The position numbers and the translations under genes are program-made. The notes below the pieces were generated by a model. It worked only from the letters and a program-made list of their open reading frames with translations. It had not been told where the DNA came from and did not search any database. 64,000 bases of DNA from Kalmanozyma brasiliensis GHG001 (taxonomy: Eukaryota; Basidiomycota; Ustilaginomycetes; Ustilaginales), in the NCBI RefSeq assembly GCF_000497045.1, contig NW_015961963.1:186001-250000 (forward strand). The letters run 5' to 3'. The stretch's first letter is position 1. Every line of letters starts with the position of its first letter. Below are positions 9,728 through 20,315 of this stretch, in pieces.

Positions 9728-11398
9728 TCACCTCCCCTCCGCCTCCATCAACAGCGGAAACACCTCCGACACCACCCTCCGTCGTCCCACCAACCTCCCA
9801 TTCTTGATCGTCAACCGCCCGAAGCTCGGCGCGCACACCAAACCTTGCACCGACACTGTCCCGTCTATCACCGTCAGATCTCTCCACATTTCGTCCAAAC
9901 CAGCTGCGATTCGGGCTCGTGTGCTCACACTGCCCAACAGCACCTCGCAGTCCTCCGGCTTGGCCGACTGCCACACGCCCACCATCGTCGGCAGCAGCGC
10001 GAGCGGATCCGCGTCCCCTTGCGGCGTAAAGAGGTTGCACACGTTGTTCACGCCCATTGCCCAGTTTGTGTGCTCCCTCAGGTCGGGACGGGAAGCGAGA
10101 GAGAGCAGGGGGAGGGTGGCGCGCGATCGTGTGGCGTACGGTTGGGTGCGACCTTGCATGTACAGGTCCGACGGGGGGAGGGAGACGAACGAGATCGGTG
10201 GACCCGTGGACGAACCGAAGCACGAGGCTAGATGGGCAAGGTCCTGCTCGGTGAAGCAGGAGAGCTTGGTACAGTGACCCAGGGTGATGCTCCTCTTGTG
10301 GCCGCTGCGGTGGTCCCACAGATGCGAGCGGGATACGGAGACGACATACGGTATCATCGATTGTTCCCCCTCCTCGACGGGGCCGGGCGGATCAAGGTCG
10401 TAATCCAGATGAAAGTCCACATGCTTCCCATGTCGCTTGGCGAGATCGAAGATCCAATCGATGTTCTTCGCTTGTTGGCCCTTCTGCTTCACCTTCCGCT
10501 CTCGTTCGGGCAGCTGCGCATCGGTCTTGCTAAGAGCCTCGACATACGGCGCAGACCCAACGACGTCCACTTCCTCCCTTGACGCAGCTTGCTCCATCAA
10601 CGCCTGCATCTCCCGTTGCTTCTCCTCGTCGTCCGGATAGAACACCGCATCCTGGGCAAACGCCACGATCTGCACCTCGCAGCTCGTCTCGTACTCCTTC
10701 TTGACCTCCACGGCCGCTTCGAGACACATGAGGCCCACGGTGGGGTCCACTTCGACAAACGCACGCATGGTCGTCACGCCGTGACTCACGCTGCTCGCCA
10801 CCAACCGTCGCATGCGCTGGCGCACGTCGTCGGGCGTGAACTTCGCTTTGGCATCCGCAGTCGATGAGAGCGCCTCGTCGAATGTTCCGGTGGAGAGGGT
10901 GCACCGGTCGAGAAGGTAAGCCTTGTCGAGATGGATGTGCGGATGACAGAGGCCGCCGGGGATGGCGAGGCTGCCTCGGGCGTCGAAGGCGGAGTTGGTG
11001 TGCGGCTGCGTGTAGGGGAGGGTAGGGATGGTAAATTGGCCGAGGACTTGTGTTGTCGGTGGAGGGGTTTCGAGCTCAGTGATGAGGCGAGGGGCGATCT
11101 CGCGGGAGGTGGAGGCGAACGGGTGGAAGCGCTCGAACGGCGGGGAGGTCGAGGTGGAGGAGGATGGCTGGAGTCGCACCTCGACAATGTTTGTGGTAGG
11201 AGAGGAGGAAGACGTCTCGAAATGAACATAGTCTAGGTCGACGAGGGGGAGCGTTTGATGGTCGTCGGGGAGATGGATGTGGTTGAGGCCGGCGTATGCG
11301 TGTGGAGGGAGGCGGAGGTTCTTGATGGTCAAGGTGGATGCGATCTTGCTCGAAGACGGCTCGGATGGCATACTGCTCGTTGATGGCTCGCTCTCCAT
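9728..11398 (-). CDS. Amidohydrolase-superfamily protein, CodA/cytosine deaminase-like (556 aa)
   Basis: Single-exon gene. Metal-dependent amidohydrolase hallmarks appear in order: HPHIHLDK near residue 151 (the HxH metal ligands after the first beta strand), DFHLDYDLD (third His region) and LGHCTKLS (fourth His). The layout resembles bacterial cytosine deaminase and related N-acyl/imidazolone-type hydrolases. Where CodA-like enzymes carry the catalytic Asp (usual context GxDN), this protein reads GVNNV, so the acid may be Asn or may be supplied elsewhere. The substrate cannot be read from sequence; cytosolic, with no signal peptide seen. It lies opposite the SDR gene (tails 156 bp apart) and shares a 754-bp divergent upstream region with the next gene. 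Confidence 0.85.
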   Translation of the reverse strand: MESEPSTSSMPSEPSSSKIASTLTIKNLRLPPHAYAGLNHIHLPDDHQTLPLVDLDYVHFETSSSSPTTNIVEVRLQPSSSTSTSPPFERFHPFASTSREIAPRLITELETPPPTTQVLGQFTIPTLPYTQPHTNSAFDARGSLAIPGGLCHPHIHLDKAYLLDRCTLSTGTFDEALSSTADAKAKFTPDDVRQRMRRLVASSVSHGVTTMRAFVEVDPTVGLMCLEAAVEVKKEYETSCEVQIVAFAQDAVFYPDDEEKQREMQALMEQAASREEVDVVGSAPYVEALSKTDAQLPERERKVKQKGQQAKNIDWIFDLAKRHGKHVDFHLDYDLDPPGPVEEGEQSMIPYVVSVSRSHLWDHRSGHKRSITLGHCTKLSCFTEQDLAHLASCFGSSTGPPISFVSLPPSDLYMQGRTQPYATRSRATLPLLSLASRPDLREHTNWAMGVNNVCNLFTPQGDADPLALLPTMVGVWQSAKPEDCEVLLGSVSTRARIAAGLDEMWRDLTVIDGTVSVQGLVCAPSFGRLTIKNGRLVGRRRVVSEVFPLLMEAEGR

Positions 11399-12152
11399 CT
11401 TGATGGTTCACTGGCAGCGATGAGGGTCGATGATGCAGAGAGGCAAAGTTCAGCTCAGCCAGAGATAGGAGGATGACGAGTGGTCCGTGATTTGACCGCT
11501 GACGTCGGCGAAATGCGCGGTGACTTTGGAAGAAAGCGCTCGGCTGAATTCTCCTGATTTGTTAGACCGTTGGAAAATTGCGGCTGCACGTGATTCAAGC
11601 GGCGCGTGAATATTTGAGTTGCGTGTCGACAGAGTGTGGAGTTTTGCCCCTAAACGGGTCCGTTGACTGTGAGAGCCCCTTTCTGAGGATTCAGTGTTCA
11701 ACTCCGCCTTTGCCTTCCTAGTGAGCTGACAAGACAGCCCCTTTCTCTAGTCATAAGTAGTTGATCGCAAGTGCATATGAAGACGCTGTGTGTGGTCAGT
11801 AGGGGCTTGAGAGTGTTCAGGAGTCGTGATGAGATGAACGGGAAGCTGCGCCGAGAGGGAGAGAGAGGCACCTGCTGTACGCAGCTCATGCGCACGCAAA
11901 GGTGCATAAAATGGCAGAGGCTAAGCGCCTCTCGGATTCAACTTCCACGCTTCCATCCCTGCATTGCCCTTCTTCTCCGCTTTCCCGCCTCACTTCTTCC
12001 GCTTCGTTCTGCTCCACCATCTCACCCTAGTACCACCAGTGGGTGATTAACACCTTCGCTGTCATCACTGTTTGGCGCTCTCCCTGACACTACCCTTCCT
12101 GACCTCTCATCCTCAGCGCCTCAACAAAGACGCAGCAAGGTCTACTCTCAAC
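11399..12152. promoter_or_regulatory. Divergent intergenic region, amidohydrolase / disordered protein
   Basis: Serves both the leftward amidohydrolase and the rightward 12153 gene. No TATA box stands out on either side and no open frame looks coding. The right end (11930-12070) is pyrimidine-rich like other leaders in this window. Confidence 0.4.
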
Positions 12153-15100
12153 ATGGCCAACAACGCCAGCCCTCATCATTACAGCTTTGTGCCCGATGCA
12201 CGCACCTCCGAATATCTCTCTATGAACAAATCTTACGACGATCGAGCCTCTTCACCGGCACGCAAGCTTTGGCCTTTCAACCGATCTCGTTCCTCCAGCC
12301 CCAACACCCAGGCCCAAGCCGGTCTCAGCCTCGACACCGGCTACGATGCGCTTGGCTCCCGCAGGCTCTCCGCCAGTCCCATCAACAGCGCCATCAGCCC
12401 GTCGGGCTCTGGTTCCAGCTTCGTCGTCAAGAGCGTCATCCGCGCTTCCGGAGGTGTCTCGCTCCAGACCTCGCCCGCTCGCGACCAGCGCTTCAACTCC
12501 AACAACTCCCGTCAGCACTCGTCTTCCCCCGCCGCCAAGAGGATGACGCTCGAAGACTCGGACGATGAAGGCCAGCAACAGCAGCTTCAGTATCGACGAT
12601 CCAAGAGCAAGCCACTCGGCGCTGTCGCCAGTCTCGGTGTTCCGCCGGGAGGACCAGGTGGTGGTGTTGGATACGGCACCGCCCGCTCTTCCAACGACGG
12701 AAGACCCGAGTCCGCTGCTGCCTACCAGCAGTCTCCTTTCTACCGTCCTCCCAGTCCGTCCGGCAGCATGACCGCCGGCGATTTTCAAAGGGGCACAAAG
12801 GAGCGCGGTCGATCTCCGCGCAAGTCCATCCCGGATGGTAGCGATAGCTTCGACCAGTCCTCTGATCAGCGCCGTGATGGTTCTGCCCAGTCTGCGGCTT
12901 CTTCGCCAGGTAAAAAACCCGTCGCTCGTATTACCGTTGGACCGCAGAGTCTTGCACAGCAGCAACACCACAACCATCAACAAGCTCATCACCAGTATCA
13001 GCAGCAACAGCAGCAGCAGCAGCAGCAGCAGCACGCAGCCTCTCGCGGTCCAAGTCCTGCCGCAGCTGCCCGCAACGCTGGTCTCTCCGGACCTCGCCAT
13101 TTCCCTGGCGGCCCTCCCTCGCCGTCCGGTCCGATCTACAACCCTCATACAGCTTCTCACGACGCTTCATACCAGATCCAGCCTCTCCAGCACCAACACG
13201 CTCCTCGGCAGCACAGCGCAGGTCCTACTCCCCACGAGCAGCGCGGCGACCTGAGCTTCCCCTTGCTCCCACCTCAGCATGCACCCGGCCACGAGAGCCG
13301 GGACGAGTCGCCCAGCCGTTCCAGTCGCTTCTCCTTTGGCTTTGGCAATCGTTCGCGCAAGGACAGCGAAAAGAGTGTTCAACGACTCGACGGCCTACCC
13401 TCGCCGGTCGACATTCCTTTCGGCCGATCCTCGCACTCGCCCCTTCGTTTCAGCAACGGAGAAGAGACGCGCCGCGGCTCGGTCTCGCCGGCGCGCGCGA
13501 GTCCCAACAACTCCGGCTTCCTCTCAAACCTCATGTCCAAGTCACCTGGGGATCGAGAGGTTAGGCAGCAGCGCAGTCATGACGATACGGCTCGGAGCGG
13601 CTCCCACGACGGCGGGCTGGCGGGGAAATGGTTCAAAGGCGTCTTTGGACGTTCTCCCCGAGCGGACGAGAAGGATTGGACCAATGCGTCGGATTATACG
13701 GCCTTTCCGCTGGTGGCGGACGCACCCAGGTCAAACGATGACGACCAGGCGTATGCGCAGAAGCTCGCGTCCATGCGTCAGGCACGTCACATCGTCGATG
13801 AGGAACGACGACGACTCATGTTTGGTGAGACTGCACCAAGTGATGGGCCGGCAGACGAACGCGAGTTTCGACCGCGCCAAGCGATCGATGATGAGGTGGA
13901 GTTTGAGCTGGGTCGAAAGAAGAGTCCGCCAGGGAGGAAGCCTGTTCCTGCCTACTTGCCGGCCGCTACCACGCCGACGAGGATGTCAGCCTCGCGCGAT
14001 GAGCCGATGACCCCTGCCCAGCGCATCATTCAGGAGACTCGGTCAAGGGAGTTGGCACGGGAACAGATCGAGGCGCAGCGCAAACAGGCGTTGGATCAGC
14101 AGCGTGCGAGTGTCAATGCGGATCCTCGACAGACGGTTGCTGCTCGGATCCGGTCTAATGGTCCACCTACCCCACCGAAGGGCATGCCGACTCCACAGCA
14201 GCAGCGCTATCCAAGTGGACCGCATCAGATCACGCGAGAATCAGCTCGATCTGGCCCCGCAGCCCCACCCAACCAGCGGCCCACACTCATCCTCTCCCCC
14301 GGCGCCGGCCCCATGCCCGCCTCCCTCCCCTTGCGCGATGCGTTGCAAGAAATGATGTCGCGCTTCTACCGTTTCGAACGCTACTCCGTCCCGCTCATCC
14401 GTTCTCTCGAAACTCGTTTGCTGGATATCGAACGCGATGCGATGCTCGCTTCCAACCCGCACGCCCGTTCCTCCACCACCCAAAGCGCAGAGATGGACGT
14501 GTGGGTGCAACAAATGACCAACCTCATGCGACACGAGGTGCGACAGTTGGATGCGGCCACGCGCGAATTGCGCGAGGCACGGGAGTTGGTGGCCACCGTC
14601 GCCAGGGGTGTGGGACCGGGTGGAGTCACGGTCAGCAACTCTGTGTCGAGTTTCGGGAGTTTGGCGGCTGTCACGGCGTCTACTTCGGGTCATGTGCTGG
14701 CCAGCAGACCCATGATCTCGCCCGTGGAGGAGAAGAAGGAGCCGAGCACGACGAGTGGCGCAGACAGTGGGACAAGGGTCTCGCCGACCAAGGCGAATTT
14801 TGGGTTTGCCAGCGAGAGCAGGAAGGAGAAGTACACGAGGGATAGGTCGGTGAGTCCCAATGGTCGACCGCGGTACACGTCGGTTCTCGGGCAACCACTC
14901 GGACAGGGGCAGCAAGAGAGGTTGTCGCCCGACGCATCGACGGACGAGCAGCAGGGTGGGATGAGGAAGGTCTCGTCGGTCGAGGACCGCCTAAAGGCAC
15001 TGATGGAAGGGGAAGGGTCGAGGGACACCAGCTACACTGTCTCTCCCTCCGTTCCGCAGGAAGAGGAACCCAAGACCGATCCCAGCAAGGACGACGAAGC

Positions 15101-15755
15101 CGAGATGAGTGGGAGCAGCGACATTGCCGCGGCGCTCGCTGCGATCGATAGCAACAGCTTCCCTCGTCCCACCGCACACCAGTCGGAGCACTCGGCACAC
15201 GACGTGGCCGTCAGGAAGAGCTTCTCGCACTCCTCCTCGCACTCGGGCTCTGCATCCGAGGCAGTGGAAGAACCGCTTACCCCGACCATCGAAGCTCCTC
15301 CATCGCCCGCCGTCGAGACACCCACCACCCACAAGCCGGATGCATCCGAGGACAGTTTGCGCGGCTCCATCCTGCCGTACATGCGCGAAACCAGCCCGGT
15401 CAAGACACATTTCCCCACCACCCTCGCCGTTTCCCCCGTCGCGAGTCCGGGTCGGATCTCGCCGACCAAGCTGTACGCACACAAATTCGCCCCTTCCTCG
15501 CCGTCCACCAGTGCAAAATTGGGTCTGGTCGAGAAGAAACGTTTTACCCTTCCCGCCGCTCCTTCACTCGGGTCAGTGACGACGGTGCCAGCCAGACAGG
15601 GAGGACGGATCAGTAGAACGCCGAGTTATACCTTCGACGATGCGGCGTGCGTCAATGGCCCAGCGAGCGCCGCGTTCGGTGTCGGCAAGGGGAGACCCGT
15701 GGGTCATAGGGCCACGCTCCAGGAGCGCGTGGCGTTTTTTGACGCTGGAAAGTAG
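12153..15755 (+). CDS. Large Ser/Pro/Gln-rich protein with one helical segment (1200 aa), unknown function
   Basis: The start at 12153 (acATGgcc) is preferred; an in-frame ATG at 12072 would add 27 residues. Most of the protein is predicted disordered: Ser/Pro-rich stretches with many SP motifs (possible phosphorylation sites) and a poly-Gln tract encoded by a CAG run near 13000-13031. The one clearly ordered part is about residues 730-845, a helical region from LPLRDALQEMMSRF through a heptad-like stretch ending near ELREARELV, probably a coiled coil. The C-terminus has a short conserved-looking tail (ERVAFFDAGK). I do not recognise a family. The pattern (disordered scaffold with SP sites and a coiled coil) is common in fungal cell-polarity and cell-cycle proteins, but that is only a guess. 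Confidence 0.8.
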   Translation: MANNASPHHYSFVPDARTSEYLSMNKSYDDRASSPARKLWPFNRSRSSSPNTQAQAGLSLDTGYDALGSRRLSASPINSAISPSGSGSSFVVKSVIRASGGVSLQTSPARDQRFNSNNSRQHSSSPAAKRMTLEDSDDEGQQQQLQYRRSKSKPLGAVASLGVPPGGPGGGVGYGTARSSNDGRPESAAAYQQSPFYRPPSPSGSMTAGDFQRGTKERGRSPRKSIPDGSDSFDQSSDQRRDGSAQSAASSPGKKPVARITVGPQSLAQQQHHNHQQAHHQYQQQQQQQQQQQHAASRGPSPAAAARNAGLSGPRHFPGGPPSPSGPIYNPHTASHDASYQIQPLQHQHAPRQHSAGPTPHEQRGDLSFPLLPPQHAPGHESRDESPSRSSRFSFGFGNRSRKDSEKSVQRLDGLPSPVDIPFGRSSHSPLRFSNGEETRRGSVSPARASPNNSGFLSNLMSKSPGDREVRQQRSHDDTARSGSHDGGLAGKWFKGVFGRSPRADEKDWTNASDYTAFPLVADAPRSNDDDQAYAQKLASMRQARHIVDEERRRLMFGETAPSDGPADEREFRPRQAIDDEVEFELGRKKSPPGRKPVPAYLPAATTPTRMSASRDEPMTPAQRIIQETRSRELAREQIEAQRKQALDQQRASVNADPRQTVAARIRSNGPPTPPKGMPTPQQQRYPSGPHQITRESARSGPAAPPNQRPTLILSPGAGPMPASLPLRDALQEMMSRFYRFERYSVPLIRSLETRLLDIERDAMLASNPHARSSTTQSAEMDVWVQQMTNLMRHEVRQLDAATRELREARELVATVARGVGPGGVTVSNSVSSFGSLAAVTASTSGHVLASRPMISPVEEKKEPSTTSGADSGTRVSPTKANFGFASESRKEKYTRDRSVSPNGRPRYTSVLGQPLGQGQQERLSPDASTDEQQGGMRKVSSVEDRLKALMEGEGSRDTSYTVSPSVPQEEEPKTDPSKDDEAEMSGSSDIAAALAAIDSNSFPRPTAHQSEHSAHDVAVRKSFSHSSSHSGSASEAVEEPLTPTIEAPPSPAVETPTTHKPDASEDSLRGSILPYMRETSPVKTHFPTTLAVSPVASPGRISPTKLYAHKFAPSSPSTSAKLGLVEKKRFTLPAAPSLGSVTTVPARQGGRISRTPSYTFDDAACVNGPASAAFGVGKGRPVGHRATLQERVAFFDAGK
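12997..13032 (+). repeat. CAG microsatellite encoding poly-Gln
   Basis: A run of about eleven CAG/CAA codons inside the 12153 gene, flanked by further Gln/His-rich sequence. In-frame triplet runs can vary in length between strains without breaking the frame. Confidence 0.8.
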
Positions 15756-15997
15756 ACCATGACAGAATATATCGAGTTACGATGCGAAGCAGGGAACGTG
15801 ATGTGTGATGAGGACATGCGACAAATATCCGAGCCAAGCTGTGGAGCACGGCGGCTCATCGCCAGTCCGAGCATGTTGCAATGACGTTGAATGAATGCGA
15901 ATGCGAAGTTGCGAGATTGCAGTGATTGCTACAAGTACATGATGCGGACGACTTCCAGAGAACGAAAACTGGGGTAATGATACGGATAAAATCGAGG

Positions 15998-17842
15998 TTA
16001 GTTGGACGCGAGCATAGCCACGACAGCGTCCTCCTCCGAATCGTGATCGACCTTTTCTGGCATGTCAGTTGACGACGTCTCCTCGGCTGAGTGCGAGGGC
16101 TTCTCCGTCTCGCCAGCCGCACCCGCTCGAAGCGGTCGTCGTCGCAACGGCAGTTCCGCCCAACACTCCTTCCTGCACGCCGGACAGGTGACCCATTTGC
16201 CCACCGTATCGCGCTCTCCCTCCTCCTCGTCGGGGAGCGCATCGATCGACGTGGCGACCAGATCGTTCTCCACGCGCATGGCGGTGCAGAGGCAATCGAG
16301 GTGCACTGCGTGGTGGCAGGGAGAGAGACGGACGAGGTCGGTGGTCATATCCTCGCTTGTTTCGGGCAGCTCCAGGTGTCCTCCCCCCGCGTCGGTTGGG
16401 TCGGTGACGGGGTAGCGTGGGAGACAGGCAGGTGCGTCACATCGCCATCCAACTTGTCGTTCTCTCGCTCTCACCTCCTCCCGCAGCGTCGTATGTTGCG
16501 TACTCGCGCTCGAGATCGCTTTAGCCGACGTCGATGTCGAGACTGACAGGTTTGTGCGGCAAAAGGGACAAGTCCACTGCGATGGCGGTAGCTTCTCCAA
16601 CCAGTCCCTCAGACATCCCGCGTGCAACGTGTGGTGTCCCGGACAAGGAACGGCAACGACAGCCTCATCCTGACTCTTCGGCCCATCGATCCATTCAGGT
16701 CGATCGTCCGACGCATAGCTGTCGAGACAAATGCCGCACCCGAGCAGAGCATCCTGGTCATCGCCGAAGCCGCCGATGCTGCCCATGCCGAGGCGCGCCA
16801 TGCGTGCGCGGAGCTCTGCATCGGCCCGCTCGAGCTGTGCAACGTAGGAGGCGGCTTTGCGCGCGTCCGGCTGTTCCGGTGGAGGTGGCGCGGTGAAGTG
16901 GATGTCGAGGATGATGCGGAAGGGCGGGCCGGCAACGAGGCGGGGTTGTTGGGATTCGGGTGCGTCGGGGGAGGGTCCGCCAGGAGGACTGCCAGGGGTG
17001 ACTTGGGCGATGGGCCACGCTGTTTGAGTGTTGGCGTCGTAGATGAAGCTGAAGGGCATGGGCGATGCGCCAAACGGCACGAAAAGGGGGGCGATGGGGA
17101 CATGACCATCTGGGTGCGGGTGAGAATGTGGGTCGGTTGCAGCCGTGTTAGCTGCATTTCCTTGTACCTGGGGCTGAGCGTCGGGTCTTGATTGCGACGC
17201 TGAATTCTGTGAGCCGTTCTGATTTGTCGATGCGGGCTGAGCTGCTGAGGGAGCACCGCTATCTCGAGGAGGCAAGGGCTGCGGATGGAATGCGAGCAAG
17301 GCAGGATTCCCGTCGGCTCCAGCGAAAGGAAGTCGGAAGAAGACCGGAGGGCGCGGGAGCCTGCTCGAGTTTGTGTCGAACTCTGTGGTGGTCGTCTGCT
17401 GACTCGAGGCGCTTGGCTCAGCACCTGCGCCTGCAGACGATGATTCTGTGCGAGACGGTGCTGGTGTTGGCTGAGTGGCCGTGCTCTCTTGAGGTTGCGC
17501 ATTCGATGCAGAAGCGGCGCTGGATGTGCTTGCGTCTCGCGACTGCTGCGTCTGCGGCTCGCTGCCGTGAATGACAGTGCGGAAGCTGGCCATGAAGTTC
17601 TCCCATAAAGTGGTCGCAGGAGCGGCTTGGCTCGGCGACGGGTGGCCTGGCTGAGATGGCTGAGCTTCTGCTGAGCGAGCCTCGGACGATTCCGCATTTG
17701 AGGATGATGGCTGCGGATTGGTTGTGAGAACATGCGCAGTGGACGACGGAGGGGTTCCAGACTGAGCTTCATTCAGCTGTCGGGTATCGTCCGCAGAGCG
17801 GGGCGGGTCACCCGAAGGCGAAGAGGAGTCTGTGTTCTCCAT
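15998..17842 (-). CDS. RING-finger protein with two Cys/His-rich domains (614 aa), E3 ligase candidate
   Basis: Single exon. Residues 1 to about 350 are low-complexity (Ser, Gln, Pro, Ala). The first RING lies at about 365-430: CGICLDS, then a GHHTLHAGC core and CPFC, i.e. a C-x2-C ... C-x-GH-x-LH-x2-C ... C-x2-C arrangement of RING-H2 type with a loop of about 20 residues. A second Cys/His-rich block at about 465-575 has CHHAVHLDC and CPAC spacing and looks like another RING-like zinc domain. RING proteins of this form usually act as ubiquitin E3 ligases. No transmembrane segment is seen. The substrate cannot be inferred. It is convergent with the 12153 gene (242 bp apart). Confidence 0.85.
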   Translation of the reverse strand: MENTDSSSPSGDPPRSADDTRQLNEAQSGTPPSSTAHVLTTNPQPSSSNAESSEARSAEAQPSQPGHPSPSQAAPATTLWENFMASFRTVIHGSEPQTQQSRDASTSSAASASNAQPQESTATQPTPAPSRTESSSAGAGAEPSASSQQTTTTEFDTNSSRLPRPPVFFRLPFAGADGNPALLAFHPQPLPPRDSGAPSAAQPASTNQNGSQNSASQSRPDAQPQVQGNAANTAATDPHSHPHPDGHVPIAPLFVPFGASPMPFSFIYDANTQTAWPIAQVTPGSPPGGPSPDAPESQQPRLVAGPPFRIILDIHFTAPPPPEQPDARKAASYVAQLERADAELRARMARLGMGSIGGFGDDQDALLGCGICLDSYASDDRPEWIDGPKSQDEAVVAVPCPGHHTLHAGCLRDWLEKLPPSQWTCPFCRTNLSVSTSTSAKAISSASTQHTTLREEVRARERQVGWRCDAPACLPRYPVTDPTDAGGGHLELPETSEDMTTDLVRLSPCHHAVHLDCLCTAMRVENDLVATSIDALPDEEEGERDTVGKWVTCPACRKECWAELPLRRRPLRAGAAGETEKPSHSAEETSSTDMPEKVDHDSEEDAVVAMLASN

Positions 17843-18675
17843 TTTGGTTGAATGACTTGCGCCATGTGATGACGGTTCACGCTGTGGTGCGATTGGGTGT
17901 CAGCATGTGATGATGGAGAGAAGGGAAGGTTAAGGAGCACGATGAGCCGGTTGAAGAAGTGCTGTGCGAGGAGGAGACAGCGTCGTTTGATGCACACCTC
18001 GTCTGACCTTATTTCCGTGCGCAATTTGATAGCCGATGCACCTGCAGCCTCGGCACTCACTTCCGCTCCACTTTTTGCCGCCTTCTCCTCACCCATTCGC
18101 ACTTGCTGGTCAAGCTCACTTGCGAACGAGCTTTCGGAACGCTTAGAAAGCTCCAGCTCATTCAGATGCGGCGCCGATCTAAGTTGGCATTTGCGGTCGA
18201 GTTACAGTGAAGGCTCAGTCGTCGATGGACCCTTGAACCTCCACGTATGAGCTAAGGGCTTCAGGTGCCGGCATAGCTGGCAGCACGCCGCGAATTTCTA
18301 CAAGCTTCTCGCAAAGTGGATTTTTGGCACGGGGTCAGATTGTAAGATCGCCTCCTGCACGACGTCTCCTCCCAGCCAAGAAAGCGCCATCAACACTAAC
18401 ACTCAGGCTGGCCCGGGACTTCATCGCCCGCATGTGCATGGTCGTGAGAGGAATTGTATTGTATTGATCAAGACAGTATGCAGACGAGTCAGAGAGGCTC
18501 GACGTGCAGTCTGTAGACTGTCATCGTTGCGACGCGCAGACGGTCGAGAAGTGACCCAAGGCGGTACAGTAGGATTGAGCGGTGGATCGAGGGTCGAAGC
18601 GAACCAGAAACCAGGCGAAAGGAAGACAACATCGAGGCGAGAGACAAGGATTGGGCGCGAGCTGACCTCGGCGCT
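17843..18675. other. Intergenic region between RING gene and unknown gene
   Basis: Contains the upstream region of the RING gene and the downstream region of the 18676 gene, both on the minus strand. No coding frame, RNA gene or repeat could be supported. Confidence 0.4.
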
Positions 18676-19530
18676 TCAGGGGTCTGCTTCGGCGGGGTTG
18701 GCTTCGGCCACGCAGCGTCTGCCTTCAGCCTCATTGACGGCGACAAAGATCTCGCTTTCGTTGGTGATCAGCGCGCCCCCCAACGAGCCTTTGACGTTAA
18801 AGCAAGCGATAACGTCTCCGGGCTTCAGACCCTGTAGCTCGTGTCGTTCCGATCTAGTCGAAGTCGGAAGGGCGAACAACCAGCAATAGACCGCGTAACC
18901 TTCATCGAAACGGAGCTGCCAAAGCTTGACCGAGTCCTCTTTGATCGCGAAAGGGGAGATGCGATCGATTGTGCCAATGATGTTGTATGTCTCTCCATCG
19001 TGGCGTGGTCTGTGTCTCCACCGACTGAGAAAGGCGGCGCGCTCCGGCATGCGCACAGCCGTTCGGTTGCGAGGTCCGACGTATTGAGACCATGCATCTG
19101 GGCTGAACTGGACCGTCGTGGCATCGGGCAAGGCGGTGGCGGCGGGTGGGTGAGGAATCGTCTGAGGATCTTCCAGAGTCGCTTCGCGACTAGGCGATCG
19201 GTACGTGGCCTGTGAATCACCAGGCTCGGCGACGCAGTCGGAAGTGGTGGTGGTCGATGCTGTGACGTATTGGACACCTTCGTAGCCGTAGGTTCTCCGG
19301 ATAACTTCGGCTAAATGCTGCTCAGTCTCGGCCGGACATTGGAAGAAGGCGCTGAAGTTCACGCTATCATCCCATCTGTTCCGAAGCAAGGCGGCGGCGA
19401 GACTGTCGTCATTCCATTCGATGCGTTTGAACCCCGTCTTGAGCTTGAGGGATACAAGGGAAACGGGAAGAGCGGCGAATTCTTGAGACAGTATAGCCTT
19501 GATGATTGTCACTTCGCCCGCCGGCTCCAT
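18676..19530 (-). CDS. Uncharacterised protein, possible OB-fold in C-terminal half (284 aa)
   Basis: The start at 19530 (MEPAGEVT) is chosen; the same frame stays open to 19689 but the extra 53 residues look like untranslated leader (Arg/Ser/His-rich). Residues about 175-270 alternate short beta-like strands (YNIIGTIDRI, VKLWQLRFDEG, YAVYCWLFAL, KPGDVIACFNV), a pattern like an OB-fold or other small beta barrel as found in nucleic-acid-binding proteins. This is a weak structural guess, not a family match. No signal peptide or membrane segment. Codon use is less biased than in neighbours, so it is probably a weakly expressed or fast-evolving gene. Confidence 0.6.
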   Translation of the reverse strand: MEPAGEVTIIKAILSQEFAALPVSLVSLKLKTGFKRIEWNDDSLAAALLRNRWDDSVNFSAFFQCPAETEQHLAEVIRRTYGYEGVQYVTASTTTTSDCVAEPGDSQATYRSPSREATLEDPQTIPHPPAATALPDATTVQFSPDAWSQYVGPRNRTAVRMPERAAFLSRWRHRPRHDGETYNIIGTIDRISPFAIKEDSVKLWQLRFDEGYAVYCWLFALPTSTRSERHELQGLKPGDVIACFNVKGSLGGALITNESEIFVAVNEAEGRRCVAEANPAEADP

Positions 19531-20315
19531 CTCGATGGTGGGAGACAAAGTCACTGTTCTGTCGAAGGGAGACTTGCAAAAATGATGATGAAAGGTCGAG
19601 AAGCGCAGACTTGAGCTGTGGTGGTTCTTAAAGGATGGAAATGAGGGTAGGACACGCCGATACCGGCACAACCGCAGGCAGGAGCGCAATCAGCATCTCA
19701 GCACAGATTCATTTGGGCTCAATGCGTCGACAGGGATCAAAGGGCACTAAAGTGTCCACTCGACAGACCACGTAGATTGTTCGAAACAAGTTTGAGCGCA
19801 GAAGCGCCGCAAGTGTAGAACGGCCTGCGCAGACACGCTTGACGACGAGGTATTCGACAGCTCGACTGATTTTGCAAATGAAGCGAAGCTCGCTCATTCG
19901 GGCGAAGTCAAGCCGCTGCGCTGCACGAGGATGTAGCGCTCGAAGGCAACGGAAGTGGATTCGCGCTCTCACAAGCAGAGCAGCCAAAGAGCGCTAGCCA
20001 AGCCGCTCAAGCGGCGAGAGCATTGCGGAGCCGGCTCGGTGAGGAAGTTAATCAGGCAAACTTGGCGCAGGTTGACTGCAGATCTGTCACACGCAAAGCT
20101 CACTCAAGGGGCTCGCAATTCAACAGCCTCACAGTCGCAGACCCAAACAAAAGGGGTGGCGACGTTTGTTTGCAGTGGTGGTATGATACGATGAGTGCCA
20201 AAGATCCAAAGTGAGAGAAACATGCAGAGAAAAGAAGCTAGTGTACAAGGAACGAATGCGCGAAATGACCGACGGTGATACAGAGACGAGAAGCAGAAGT
20301 GAAGGAGAGACCAGC
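19531..20315. other. Intergenic region upstream of unknown gene, downstream of RNR2
   Basis: No supported gene or repeat. It contains the upstream region of the leftward 18676 gene and the 3' untranslated region of RNR2. Confidence 0.4.
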
